Part shown: in pieces, positions 39,195-49,962 of the stretch
How the letters are laid out: each line of letters starts with the position of its first letter
How positions within the stretch are numbered: position 1 is the stretch's first letter
NCBI GenBank assembly: GCA_965153355.1
Contig: OZ231128.1
Coordinates: forward strand, 24,118,001 to 24,182,000
DNA length: 64,000 nt
Direction of reading: 5' to 3'
DNA from: Flaccisagitta enflata
Lineage: Eukaryota > Chaetognatha > Sagittoidea > Aphragmophora
Notes under the pieces: generated by a model
Databases searched by the model: none
What the model was told of the DNA's origin: nothing
Seen by the model: the letters and a program-made list of their open reading frames with translations, nothing else
Program-made: the position numbers and the translations under genes

Positions 39195-41146
39195 GGATCC
39201 GGAGCACTGTGTAGGTGAATTGGTGGTGATAGGGGGGTGATAGGGGGGCGACGGGTACTTATTTTTTGTGGTGGTGGGATCCGGAGCACTGTGTAGGTGG
39301 TGGTGGTGATAGGGGGTGATAGGGCACGGGTACTTATTTTGTGGTGGTGGGATCCGGAGCACTGTGTGGTGGTGGTGGTGATAGGGGGTGATAGGGGCGA
39401 CGGTACTTATTTTTGTGGTGGTGGGATCCGGAGCACTGTGTAGGTGAATTGGTGGTGATAGGGGTGATAGGGGGCACGGGTACTTATTTTTTTGTGGTGG
39501 TGGGATCCGAGCACTGTGTAGGTTGGTGGTGATAGGGGGTGATAGGGACGGGTACTTATTTTTTGTGGTGGTGGGATCCGGAGCACTGTGTAGGTGAATT
39601 GGTGGTGATAGGGGGGTGATAGGGGGGCGACGGGTACTTATTTTTTGTGGTGGTGGGATCCGGAGCACTGTGTAGGTGAATTGGTGGTGATAGGGGGGTG
39701 ATAGGGGGGCGACGGGTACTTATTTTTTGTGGTGGTGGGATCCGGAGCACTGTGTAGGTGAATTGGTGGTGATAGGGGGGTGATAGGGGGGCGACGGGTA
39801 CTTATTTTTTGTGGTGGTGGGATCCGGAGCACTGTGTAGGTGAATTGGTGGTGATAGGGGGTGATAGGGGGGGTACTTTATTTTTGTGGTGGTGGGATCC
39901 GAGCACTGTGTAGGTGAATTGGTGGTGATAGGGGGTGATAGGGGGCGACGGTACTTATTTTTGTGGTGGTGGGATCCGGAGCACTGTGTGTGAATTGGTG
40001 GTGATAGGGGTGATAGAGGGCACAGGTACTTATTTTTTGGTGGTGGGATCCGGGGCACTGTGTAGGTGAATTGGTGGTGATAGGGGGTGATAGGGGGCGA
40101 CAGGTACTTATTTTTGTGGTGGTGGGATCCGGAGCACTGTGTAGGTGAATTGGTGGTGATAGGGGGTGATAGAGGGCGACGGGTACTTATTTTTGTGGTG
40201 GTGGGATCCGGAGCACTGTGTAGGTGTTGGTGGTGATAGGGGGTGATAGGGGGCGACGGTACTTATTTTTGTGGTGGTGGGATCCGGGCACTGTGTAGGT
40301 GAATTGGTGGTGATAGGGGGTGATAGGGGCAGGGTACTTATTTTTTTGTGGTGGTGGGATCCGGAGCACTGTGTAGGTGAATTGGTGGTGATAGGGGGTG
40401 ATAGGCGACGGTACTTATTTTTGTGGTGGTGGGATCCGGAGCACTGTGTAGGTGAATTGGTGGTGATAGGGTGATAGGGGGCGGGGTACTTATTTTTGTG
40501 GTGGTGGGATCCGGAGCACTGTGTGGTGAATTGGTGGTGATAGGGGGTGATAGGGGGGACGGGTACTTATTTTTTTGTGGTGGTGGGATCCGGAGCACTG
40601 TGTAGGTGAATTGGTGGTGATAGGGGGGTGATAGGGGGGCGACGGGTACTTATTTTTTGTGGTGGTGGGATCCGGAGCACTGTGTGGTGAATTGGTGGTG
40701 ATAGGGGGTGATAGGGGGCGACGGGTACTTATTTTTGTGGTGGTGGGATCCGGAGCACTGTAGGTGGTGGTGGTGATAGGGGGTGATAGGGCGACGGGTA
40801 CTTATTTTTGTGGTGGTGGGATCCGGGCACTGTGTGGTTGGTGGTGATAGGGGGTGATAGAAGCGTACTTATTTTTGTGGTGGTGGGATCCGGGCACTGT
40901 GTAGGTGAATTGGTGGTGATAGGGGGTGATAGGGGGGCGACGGGTACTTATTTTTTGTGGTGGTGGGATCCGGAGCACTGTGTAGGTGAATTGGTGGTGA
41001 TAGGGGGGTGATAGGGGGGCGACGGGTACTTATTTTTTGTGGTGGTGGGATCCGGAGCACTGTGTAGGTGAATTGGTGGTGATAGGGGGGTGATAGGGGG
41101 GCGACGGGTACTTATTTTTTGTGGTGGTGGGATCCGGAGCACTGTG
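39195..41146. repeat. 82 bp minisatellite, about 25 copies
   Basis: The full unit is 82 bp and begins GGATCCGGAGCACTGTGTAG. It contains GTGAATTGGTGGTGATAGGG and GTACTTATTTTTTGTGGTGG. Identical 82 bp units sit at the left edge, at 39574-39820 and at the right edge. Others are shortened (70-80 bp) by losses in G runs, T runs and GTGAATTGGTG. The right edge abuts the reversed tail of an fbA element. Frames through it are by-products. Confidence 0.97.
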
Positions 41147-41440
41147 GATGCCCTGCTTGGAGTCATCAGCTGAAGAAGTGGAATGAGAGCAGGGCAGCGG
41201 CCCCAAAGGGCCGATGCCCTGTGGAACACAAGGATGAAATTCCAATCATCTAGAGAAGACATTTTGAGAGCTAATTATAGACTTTTAAGGCTGATTTGAT
41301 TTCTTTCAAGTGTGAAGCAAGTGGGGCTGACTAAAGGGGTAAGAGAGCACATTTGTAGGCAGCCTTGAGGCCCGGGAGATCAGATTAAAGGCTTGAGAGG
41401 GCATTGGAAGTTTTGATTGAGATTTGAAAGGTTAGTTTTT
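41147..41440 (-). mobile_element. fbA tail, arm and interior
   Basis: GATGCCCTGCTTGGAGTCAT, CAGCTGAAGAAGTGGAATGA, then GGGCAGCGGCCCCAAAGGGC at 41196. This is the reverse of the usual fbA right arm plus tail. Interior words such as GGCTGATTTG and GCTTGAGAGGGC continue to 41430. Confidence 0.7.
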
Positions 41441-41843
41441 GGGCAGCGGCCCTGAAGGGGTCGATGACCTGTGCTTTCACACATTTGGGGGATTTTTTCC
41501 TCCATCTCCTTCTTCTACGTCCCCCCTCAGATCCTAGCCTTGGGGCCCCAAATCCTAGCCTTAAGGCCCAAATCCAAGCCTCGAGGCCAACATCCAAATC
41601 TCGAGGCCCAGATCCCATTCACGAATCCCAAGAGGAGAGATTTGGCCCTCACAGAGCTCGTTTGAGGCCAGAGAGGGATTATTTTGAGCCGTAGAGAGGT
41701 GATTTTGGGCTGGAGAGTGCTAATTTTGGGCCTGAGAGGGCTGCGTTTGAAAATGCCAGACAAGGCTGGGCGGGGAGGACGTATGGTTGTATGAACGGAG
41801 GGACATCTGGAAATTTACCCCTGTGTCTACAGGCCGCTGCCCA
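41441..41843. mobile_element. fbB left part nested in fbA
   Basis: GGGCAGCGGCCCTGAAGGGG, TCGATGACCTGTGCTTTCAC and AAATCCTAGCCTTGGGGCC units are fbB. From about 41640 the repeats change to fbA type (TTTTGGGCCTGAGAGGGC). The end, TGGAAATTTACCCCTGTG, TCTACAGGCCGCTGCCC, is the arm that pairs with 41196. So a B half appears to lie inside an A element (41196-41843). Confidence 0.6.
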
Positions 41844-42167
41844 AGAGGGATGAAAAATGTTTGATCTATGACCACTGTTGTTGTGGAAGCGTAGTGAGCA
41901 GACGGTAGAGGTTGATCAGACCATGGCCTACTGGTGAACTAGTACTCTACATGTGTCTCGTTTTACTGATTAATGCGACATTTCTTGTCATGAATAATGA
42001 AAGAAATCCAATAAACCGTCAAACCGTGAACATAGGCGGATCTTTTTCTTTTTATTTTTCTCTTGCCTTTTTTTCTGCCGTCTTCGGTTCTTCTTCTTCT
42101 CTTTTTCTTGCTCTTGTTATTGTTCTTGTTCTTGTTCTTGTTCTTCTACTTACCCTCCTGCTCCCTT
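41844..42167. other. Noncoding spacer
   Basis: Ends in TTCTTG-rich DNA before the TTC array. Confidence 0.5.
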
Positions 42168-42408
42168 ATCTTCTTCTTCTTCTTCTTCTTCTTCTTCTTC
42201 TTCTTCTTCTTCTTCTTCTTCTTCTTCTTCTTCTTCTTCTTCTTCTTCTTCTTCTTCTTCTTTTCCCTCTTGTTCTTCTTCTTCTTCTTCTTCTTCTTCT
42301 TCTTCTTCTTCTTCTTCTTCTTCTTCTTCTTCTTCTTCTTCTTCTTCTTCTTCTTCTTCTTCTTCTTCTTCTTCTTCTTCTTCTTCTTCTTCTTCTTCTT
42401 CTTCTGCT
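42168..42408. repeat. (TTC)n array of ~240 bp
   Basis: About 78 units with one TTTTCCCTCTTG break near 42262. Complement is (GAA)n. Confidence 0.98.
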
Positions 42409-43015
42409 CATTCTTCTTTGCCTTCCGATAGAGTTTTTAATCTACTTTTCTGTTGGCGAATGTCACAATCTCTTTTCGACGAGAGAACCCGACTCACCAC
42501 CACGTTAACAGTGTTACCGCAATGTCTATTGCATTGTGACAAGTTTTTATAGTTGGATGACCTTCCTAACTACCTGGATTACCTTGCCAAACCATTTTTT
42601 GTGACTACCCCTACCCCTAGGGGTAGTAAAAATTAGGTCAAATTGGCCACTTTGGCATGTCCAGATTTTGTCCGGACAAGCAAATAACAAGCAAAACCTA
42701 TCAAAAATAGATTATCTGATCATTTCTCAGCTTTTAATCAGTTATCATCATTCCAATGTGATGTACAAAAAATTTCATCCTACTGCGCAAATGCTAAGTT
42801 GTTCAAATATTGTATTATCATCAAATTTTGATCCTTCTAATTTTTTTGCTATTTCATGGCAAAATCTGAGTATGCCGATTATCTTTTTTTAAAACACTAT
42901 AAATTCTCAAAGTTAATTACTTTTCAGGTTTCTATCTAATAGAGGACTACTTGAAGGACATACGCTCCAAATTTCATGCCACTGTGACACCCCAATCCCG
43001 CGTAATGACACTTTT
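42409..43015. other. Noncoding, with a 16 bp perfect palindrome
   Basis: CTACCCCTAGGGGTAG at 42611-42626. Otherwise AT-rich and unrecognised. Confidence 0.5.
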
Positions 43016-43259
43016 CTTCAAGCGTGATTATTCTGCACACCCCCCCAGCTCTTCTGTCACGCTCATGTCACGCTTTAAGTCTGTCACTGTCACGCCATTG
43101 TGAAACTGATGATGGAAATTTGGATAACACGATGAGAAAGAGCATGAAATTTTGCATATACACTGAAAATTTCATGGTCTTAACTCCCGGGCATTCAGCC
43201 ATAATGAAATTTTCAATGTGATTGGTCAGTAAATTGTTGCAGAATAATCACGCTTCAAG
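43016..43259. mobile_element. Possible foldback element with 22-24 bp inverted ends
   Basis: CTTCAAGCGTGATTATTCTG at the left and its inverse CAGAATAATCACGCTTCAAG at the right, 244 bp in all. It contains GTCACGCT words. No clear target duplication, so this is weaker than the TA foldbacks. Confidence 0.5.
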
Positions 43260-44019
43260 ATGAATCTCCGTAGTTATTTCTTTGTTATCGGCGCATGTAT
43301 GCACTTACAGCAAAATGGTAAACCAAAAAAATCAGGAAATGCCCATATCTTGGAAACCCTTTGAGAGAGACAAAAGATTTTTTGCATGGATCAATACTGT
43401 ACTGAAACTATTACGAACAGAGCATTTGGTGTATCTGGGACACATCTAACCAACCCAACCAGCCCAACCAGCTTACCACCCAAAAATTTAAAAAAACGGC
43501 ATAACATCTAAAATATTTGTGCGATTTGGCTGAAATTTTGCACAGTGGTTCTTCTAGAGAATGCCTACTTAAATTAATCGTTGCCGAAAGATTCAGTAAA
43601 TTTTTGCCAACTGGCCCAACCAGCCAAAAAAGCTGCTTATAGAGAATTTTCAAAAAAAATTGAAATGTCAATTTTTTTCAGCAGAATCGGGTCTGATTGA
43701 ATTCTTGAACAGTGATTTAGTAAAATATTCCCATTTTTTTGGTTTTGCGGACTTTAACAACTCAATTTTTGCTTATTTTCGATCATTTTTTGTTGCATTC
43801 CAGCCTAATTTACATGAAAATCAAGGATCAGTAACAAAATTCAGTTTTTGAACCATGTTCATATTGACATGAGCTATCTGATTATGAATGTTTTTGACAA
43901 TTTTTCTCAATTTTGAAATTGACCTATTTGGCCATCTCTCAAAAAGGAGATTATAGAAACAGCCTGTTACTTTTTTCCCCTCCATTGCAGCATACCTTTT
44001 GTACCATCCTTTCTCACTT
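43260..44019. other. Noncoding spacer
   Basis: AT-rich. CCAACCAGCCCAACCAGC repeats near 43450 and 43615. Confidence 0.5.
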
Positions 44020-44670
44020 CCTCATCTTCTGCTTCATTGCTTCTACGTTCTCATAACAGTCTGTCCTCTTCTCTTTTCTTTTTTGTCCTCATTATCTCAT
44101 TTCTCGTCTTCATCATTTCAATCTGTCCTCTCCTCTCTTCTTTTTTGTCCTCATAATCTCATTTCTCGGCTTCCTCATTTCAATCTGTCCTCTTCTAATT
44201 TTTTGGCCTCATTATCTCATTCCACCTCTTCCTCATTTCGATCTGTCCTCCTCTCTTTTTTTGTCCTCATCATCTCATTCCTCGTCTTCCTCATTTCAAT
44301 CTGTCCTCTTCTCATTTTTTGTTCTCATTATCTCATTCCACGTCTTCCTCATTTCAATCTGTCCTCTTTTCTGTTTATTGTCCTCATTATCTCATTCCAC
44401 GTCTTTCTCCTTTCAATCTGTTCTCTTCTCGTTTTTTGTCCCTCATTATCTCCTTCCATGTCTTCCTCATTTCAATCTGTCCTCTTCTCTCTCTTTTTGT
44501 CCTCATTATCTCATTCATCATCTTCCTCATTTCAATCTGTCCTCCTCTCTTGTTTTTTGTCCTCATTATTTCAGTCATCGTCTTCCTCATTTCAATCTGT
44601 CCTCTTCTCTTTTCTTTTTTGTCCTCATTATCTCATTCATCGTTTTCCTCATTACAATCTGTCCCCTTTT
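44020..44670. repeat. ~60 bp tandem array, part 1
   Basis: ATTATCTCATT recurs at about 44091, 44153, 44211, 44269, 44327, 44386, 44445, 44505, 44565 and 44627, so units are 58-62 bp. Constant words are GTCTTCCTCATTTCAATCTG and TTTTTTGTCCTCATTATCTC. The array is a pyrimidine-rich block with long frames on the + strand that are not genes. Confidence 0.95.
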
Positions 44671-45100
44671 TGGGCAGCGGCCCCAAAGGGCCGATGTCCT
44701 GTCGGACACAGGGGTGAATTTCCATACATCCGTCCGTCCGTCCATCCCCCCCCCCCAAAGTTTCTCAAGCCTCTAATTCCCTTTGAATAACATTGAAAAT
44801 TGATAAAATGCATAAACTTCCCATTGAATAACATGGAAAATTGATAAAAATATTAAAAATAAAAGATTCCCTTTGGATAACATGGCAAATTGACAAAAAA
44901 AATTGAAAAAATGCAAAACTCTCATTGAATATCATGGAAAACTGCTCCTAAGGCCTCAAATATGCCTTCTCAGGATATATGGAAATTCACCCCTGTGCCC
45001 TTTGGGGCCGCTACCCTGCTCTCACTTCACTTCATCAGCTAATCACTCCATGCAGGGCATCGGGCACCGCTGACCATGTGCGATCCCTGGATAACTTGTT
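44671..45100 (+). mobile_element. fbA element inserted in the ~60 bp array
   Basis: TGGGCAGCGGCCCCAAAGGG, CCGATGTCCTGTCGGACACA, GGGGTGAATTTCCATAC, a CCGTCC/C-run patch. Then, in place of the usual 22 bp units, three ~60 bp units with TTGAATAACATGGAAAATTG. The right arm is TATATGGAAATTCACCCCTG and TTTGGGGCCGCTACCCTG. The tail is CTAATCACTCCATGCAGGGC, CACCGCTGACCATGTGCG, GATAACTTGTT. The array resumes right after it. Confidence 0.88.
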
Positions 45101-45234
45101 GTTTTTTGTCCTCATTATCTCATTTATTGTCTTCCTCATTTCAATCTGTCCTTTTCTTTTTTCCCCTCATTTCCTCATTCCATGCCATCCTCATTACAAT
45201 CTGTTCTCTTCTCTTTTCTTTTTTGTCCTCATTA
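45101..45234. repeat. ~60 bp tandem array, part 2
   Basis: Two and a half units between the fbA insertion and the TA foldback. Confidence 0.93.
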
Positions 45235-46187
45235 ACCATGGCGACAATAAAAATGGCCGCCTATTCAAACCCCTCCCCTGAGTTCAATTTCTTAACTAGC
45301 TTCATAATTTTTTCGGTGGTAATAGAACTTCAAATTTCTGGCTCAGAGAAGAAAACAGAACTCAAAAAAGTTTACTAATGTACCCGTGGCATCAATTTTT
45401 GTGAAAGGCATCCAAATATGGATCTGCCAAATCATTTTTTTTTGCATTTTTTGGTTTTTGTAATGTTTTACAAAAACTCATGCCACAGGCACAAAAATAC
45501 ACTTTTTCGAGTTCTGATTTTTGCAGCAGGTCAATAAGTTGTAAAACTCTCACACACTTGAAAAAAATTGCCCCTGTTTTAAAAAATCATTTGTTAAAAG
45601 AAGGTGGGACGACAGGTGTTTAAGAGATAATTTTGCACATTTTCAGTAAAATCAACAAAAAGTAGTGCAAAATTCAACATTTTTAAGTTCTAATTTTTTG
45701 TTGAGTTGGAAATTTGATGAACTATCTTCACCTAAAAAATTATGAGACTAGTTGAAAAAATGAGCTCACTGTTAAAAATTGAAGTTAGTAAAAAAATTCA
45801 ATCAAAAACTGATTTTACCTCCTTGTTTCAAAATCACTACTATGGCTACAAAAATTAACTTTTTTGAGTTCTGATTTTTTTGCTGAGTCGAATATCATCA
45901 ATACTTTCTTCATCTTTGAAAAATTCAAAAGCAATGATGAAAAAAAAGTCATTTCCTAAAGTTCTGAAATAATCATTGTAAAAAGGTATTGATCAATTTG
46001 TATTAGGATACTGTTCACAAAGATTGAGATGTTGCGGACACAAAAATCAACTTTTTTGAATTCTGATTTTTTTGCTAAATCAGAAATTCAAAATATTATC
46101 ACCATCTCAAAAATTATGAAGCTAGTCCAAAAATTGAACTCACAGCAGCAAATTGAACATGGCGGCCATTTTTATTGTCGCCATGGT
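45235..46187. mobile_element. TA-flanked element, family 4, inserted in the ~60 bp array
   Basis: A 953 bp element with perfect 27 bp inverted ends: ACCATGGCGACAATAAAAAT then GGCCGCC. The array word CCTCATTATCTCATT is split as CCTCATTA / TATCTCATT, so TA (45233-45234, 46188-46189) is the target duplication and the empty site is known from the neighbouring units. The interior holds a degenerate direct repeat, ACTTTTTTGAGTTCTGATTT, seen near 45500, 45680, 45850 and 46045. No transposase frame. Confidence 0.92.
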
Positions 46188-46235
46188 TATCTCATTCCAT
46201 GTCTTCCTCATTTCAATCTGTCCTCCTCTTTCTTT
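46188..46235. repeat. ~60 bp tandem array, part 3
   Basis: TATCTCATTCCATGTCTTCC followed by TCATTTCAATCTGTCCTCC. Last unit of the split array. Confidence 0.9.
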
Positions 46236-46849
46236 CTATTTCTGCTTCTTTTACGCCAAAACGGAAGAGGGCGTGGCCACAAGAATCCGGAATGAGGCAT
46301 GACCGCTTCTTTCTCGTTGCGAAAGCGGCTTTTTTTTTTTTTTTTTGCCGCGTGCTTTTCGAATGTATAACGAGGCTCTCTCCGATTTGTTAGTCCGTCA
46401 GTCGGTCTGTTCCCCTGAATATATCTTTTTTTGGGAGGGGGGAGCGTATGCTTATGAAATCATCCAAATTTCTTATTTTTTTCACAAATGACACATGCTC
46501 ACCTAAATAAGGTATGAATAGGAGATATTTGATGATGGGTAATATTCTTTTAAGCTCACAGGCTCAATTAACCCAAGCAATAGATTAAAACACAACAATT
46601 TTTTTTGCTGGGATTAATAAAAAAAGTGATTATGAATAATTCAAGGTTTGACTTCAAAAACAGATAAAGACTAAACTACTTGAGACCCAATGCTAAAATT
46701 TGGCATGACTGCTTTTCGGGCTGTATAAGTCTTTGCTAGCAGATCATTAGCATCACTGCCCCAGTGCCCCTACCCCATGATCTAACAGGGATCGATACAT
46801 CTGCCGATTGTAATTTTCGGCTTGTAATTAGCTGCATGTTTTCACTTAC
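46236..46849. other. Noncoding spacer
   Basis: T run near 46330 and a palC-like GTTAGTCCGTCAGTCGGTCT at about 46389. No gene recognised. Confidence 0.5.
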
Positions 46850-47026
46850 TCTATATTCAGCAAAAGCTAGAGGTATCTTTTTGATAACAGCAGTCAGTTC
46901 TTTCTCTGGGTTGAAGGTTGGAAGTTGGAACCAGAAACTCCAGAGCGAATAATCGTTCACAGTGTCGCCAGGAAACCGTTTCACGTTCACCTTACGTCTA
47001 TCTTGAGCTCGAGTCTGTTTAACCTG
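46850..47026 (-). CDS. Candidate internal exon, unknown protein
   Basis: On the minus strand an open segment of exactly 59 codons runs from an acceptor-like ..AAATGTAG|CAG at 47026 to a donor-like AGA|GTAAGT at 46850, phase 0 at both sides. It has mixed, non-repetitive composition: a basic start (VKQTRAQDRRKVNVKRF), an aromatic middle (DYSLWSFWFQLPTF) and a helical-looking end (PEKELTAVIKKIPLAFAEY). The acceptor lacks a strong pyrimidine tract. I do not recognise a family, and neighbouring exons were not found. Could be a fragment of an old element's protein, or chance. Confidence 0.33.
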
Positions 47027-47565
47027 CTACATTTGCTAATTGCTAATCAATGCACATGATCTGCGTAAAGTCGCTTTTCATAACAATGGCATAATGTCAA
47101 AAAAAAACAAGGATGATATGTAACCAAGAGGTAGGAAGGTCTGTCGGAAGATAAGACAAAATTGTCCTGACCCTTAATTTCAAGGGATTTCTTTTTATTT
47201 CTTCACCTTCTATCTCTTACAATGTTTTCTACTTGAAGAGAACCTATCCTTTTGTCACCTCATGGCCTCAATTTGTTCGTCTCAATTTTCTAAGTCCATA
47301 GGTTTCAAGGGTTCAAGGGTTACCCGAATTTCTTTTTGATATTTGGTCACTATGTAACTCGCTTCAAACATTTATTCACAATTGCAGTTGGTAACACAGA
47401 CCAGCCTTGTTTCCGACCTTGTTTCCCTTTCCAGCCTGCCAGCTCCCGTTCCGGCTCAGTTGGTTCTCTGTTCCAACAGATCTAACAGACAATGACGATG
47501 AAAATTAAAAATTGACTCAGAGGAAATTCATCTTTTATTTACTCATTTTCCTCCTCTTTGTGGTT
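47027..47565. other. Noncoding spacer
   Basis: Near 47400 CAGCCTTGTTTCCGACCTTG resembles a scrambled palC 3' end. No gene. Confidence 0.5.
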
Positions 47566-48003
47566 TTTGGCCCCAAAGGGGTCGCTGACCTATGCTTTCA
47601 CACATGTGGGGAATTTTCTCCTCCTCTTCTTCTTTGTTCCCCCCTTAAATCCTAGTCTCGAGGCCCAAGGCCGCAAGGCTGGAATCTGGGCATCCAGGCT
47701 AAGATTTAGGCCTCAAGGCTAGGATTTGGGCCTTGAAGCTGGGATTTGGGCGTTGAGACTGAGATTTTGGCCTTGAGACTGGAATTTGGGCCTCGAAACT
47801 GGGATTTGAAGGGGGGATGGAGGAGGAGGAGGAGAAGGAGGAGGAAGAGGAGGAGGAGGAGAAAATTCCCCATATGTGAAAGCATAGGTCATAGACCCCT
47901 TCTTGGCCAGTGGCCACTGTCCTGCTTCCCCTTGAACTTCGAGCCCAAACTACTTAGGCAGGGCAGGGGTACTGCTGACCATCTACTGCTTTTGCGACTA
48001 TTA
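47566..48003 (+). mobile_element. fbB foldback element, full copy
   Basis: GGCCCCAAAGGGGTCGCTGA and CCTATGCTTTCACACATGTG are mirrored at about 47868-47915 by CCCCATATGTGAAAGCATAG, GTCATAGACCCCTTC. The core has CTCCTCCTC, CCCCCCTT, about seven ~20 bp units (first AAATCCTAGTCTCGAGGCCC, then the inverted form TAGGATTTGGGCCTTGAAGC), and (GGA)n. The tail is ACTGCTGACCATCTACTG, CTTTTGCGACTATTA. Confidence 0.85.
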
Positions 48004-48735
48004 TCGTTTTCCTCGCTCGTCTTTTTTATTCCATCAGGGTAAGCGATAGGAAGGAGATGAAATCACATAAATAAACCAGGGTTAGCGGTAGGAGACTATC
48101 AAATGTACAAACTTTGCAGCATAGACTAATCAAAGCAAGAGCAGCTTCGATATCTTATCAATAGATTCAGTACAAGAGTCAACAACTTTAAGCTGCGCAT
48201 GAACCCCTAACCTTTTATGATCACTCATCAGCTATACCTGCATCTCAACTGTCATTTCAACAACTGTCACCCCCAGACCCTCTTGTTCAACAGCAGAATG
48301 TTTTTATGTACTGTTTTCTCTGTCAGATGATTACTTGGTTGCTGTCAGGTTGACAGTGTCAACACATTTTATCATCAAACAAGCATTCAGTTATGAGTTG
48401 ACTGCCCTTTCTTTTTTTTCTCTCTTTTTTTTTCTTGCCATTTTACATAAACAGCATTTCCTCCATCATCCCTACCACCAATCATTTGCTTCTTACATCA
48501 TTTCCCTTTCATCATCAATAACACCACTTCCTCCATCTACTTTTTCGTTGTCCGCCGTCTTGGTGGCGACATCTCGAGTGAATTGTTGCGCTTTTGTTTG
48601 GTAGTAAACTTTCTGTTATTTGCGTTTTCTATCGTAAATCTTCATTCATTTATTCACTTCACATTTTAATTCCGCCTTTGCTCACCACTGACACGACGGC
48701 ATATCAACCTCCTTTCACTCCCTGTCTCTCTCTTT
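48004..48735. other. Noncoding spacer
   Basis: Nothing recognised. Confidence 0.5.
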
Positions 48736-48737
48736 TC

Positions 48738-48847
<110 letters not shown>

Positions 48848-48959
48848 CTGTCTCCTCATTCTGTTTATCCATGTTTACGCCATCATTTCGGGAAACGGTC
48901 ACGCTCTATTCCAAGGGCCGAGTACCGCTGCCATCGCTTGCGGGCCTCCGAAGGGAAGC

Positions 48960-49165
48960 AAGAGCTAGTAGTGGGTATTTAAAGGAGAAAGAGCAGGGAG
49001 AAGAGAAGGAGAAAGGAAAGGGAACAGCTAAAAGGAGAAGAGAAGGAGCAAGGAAAGGGAATTTTGAGAGAAAGAGAAGGAAAGAGAGGGAAAAGAAAGA
49101 AAAGGAAAAGTAGAGAGTAGAGAGAGTAGAGAAGAAGAAAAGCAGAGAATGAGAAAAAGAAGGCA
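48960..49165. repeat. Purine-rich GAAGGA tract
   Basis: Irregular AGAAGGAGAAAGGAAAGGG words with few pyrimidines. Confidence 0.85.
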
Positions 49166-49579
49166 GTGGAGGAAGAGAAAGTTAGAGATAGACGTATGTG
49201 ACAAATAAAAAGAGGATAAAGTCGGATGATAGTGGCTGGGAAAAGAAAAAGCTCAAACGAATGACGTAAATAAAGAGGCAAAATAGCACGCGCACGCGGC
49301 AAAGAGCAAATGAAATAGTGAATGAAAGGGTGTCAAAATGTTGTGAAGATCCTGAAGACAGATTTATGTTCCTTAAGGAAGCCCCATGTCAATCATGGTA
49401 CGGCGCACAACTTCATGGTCCCAAGGCAGATGAAGACGAAGTAAAGATTTAAGATGAAAATTAGGATGATGATGAAGATTAAGTGGGGGACTAGGAAGGA
49501 AGAAGTTGTGGGTAAATGTGATGTTGAAGGAAGTTTTGAGAATAGGGATGGAGAAGAAGTCAAGGACGTAGAGGAAGTA
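49166..49579. other. Noncoding spacer
   Basis: Purine-rich and unrecognised. Confidence 0.5.
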
Positions 49580-49794
49580 AACAAGGCCGGATACATGGAG
49601 ACGGAAGTCGCGTGCGGTTGGGCAGGGGCAGTGAAAAAAATGGTTAAAAAGGCATTTGAGCAAAAATCCGCGAAGACCGCCCGTAAACGCCAAAAAAAAA
49701 AAAATAAGCGTGACGGACAAACCAAAAGATGGATGGACCAATCAACCGACCAACCAACGGACGAAGCAGGCTATAGAGTCGCGTGCACGCGACT
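49580..49794 (-). mobile_element. palC family, best full-length copy
   Basis: A 215 bp copy with every landmark: AACAAGGCCGGATACATGG, GAAGTCGCGTGCGGTTGGGC, AGGGGCAGTG, AAAGGCATTTGAGC, GACCGCCCGTAAACGCC, AAGCGTGACGGAC, a GGACCAATCAACCGACC tract, and the perfect palindrome AGTCGCGTGCACGCGACT at 49777-49794. GCGCGTGC-like words occur near both ends. No coding frame or A-tail. Class unknown. Confidence 0.92.
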
Positions 49795-49888
49795 GAAAAT
49801 GAGAAGAGATATAAAATTAAGTAAAAATTTTTCCTCACTGTTAAGTTACAATGAAAACCAGTTTATATGCCAAATTTCAGACGTTGTT

Positions 49889-49925
49889 TTAGTCGCATGC
49901 ACGTGACTGTCGGTCAGTCGGTCGA
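49889..49925 (+). mobile_element. palC family, 5' fragment
   Basis: AGTCGCATGCACGTGACT at 49891-49908 then GTCGGTCAGTCGGTCG. It faces the previous copy palindrome to palindrome, ~95 bp away. Confidence 0.78.
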
Positions 49926-49935
49926 TAACACTGCT

Positions 49936-49962
49936 TTTTGGGTAGTGGCCCCAAAGGGCCGA
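49936..49962 (+). mobile_element. fbA left-arm fragment
   Basis: TTTGGGTAGTGGCCCCAAAG and GGCCGATG only. Directly follows the palC fragment. Confidence 0.7.

Noticed and set aside
39150-41262. Pro/Thr-rich frames on the minus strand
   Set aside because: They read through the 82 bp minisatellite; 82 is not a multiple of three and frames shift with every unit.
43999-44790. 263-codon frame, the longest on the + strand
   Set aside because: It runs through the ~60 bp pyrimidine-rich array into fbA, and two other frames are also open. It reflects low stop-codon density in the repeat.
49777-49794. palC as a Helitron 3' end (hairpin followed by CTRR)
   Set aside because: The base after the hairpin often fits CTRR by chance, but the hairpin includes the CT itself, the other end lacks the usual TC start, and AT host-site evidence is missing.
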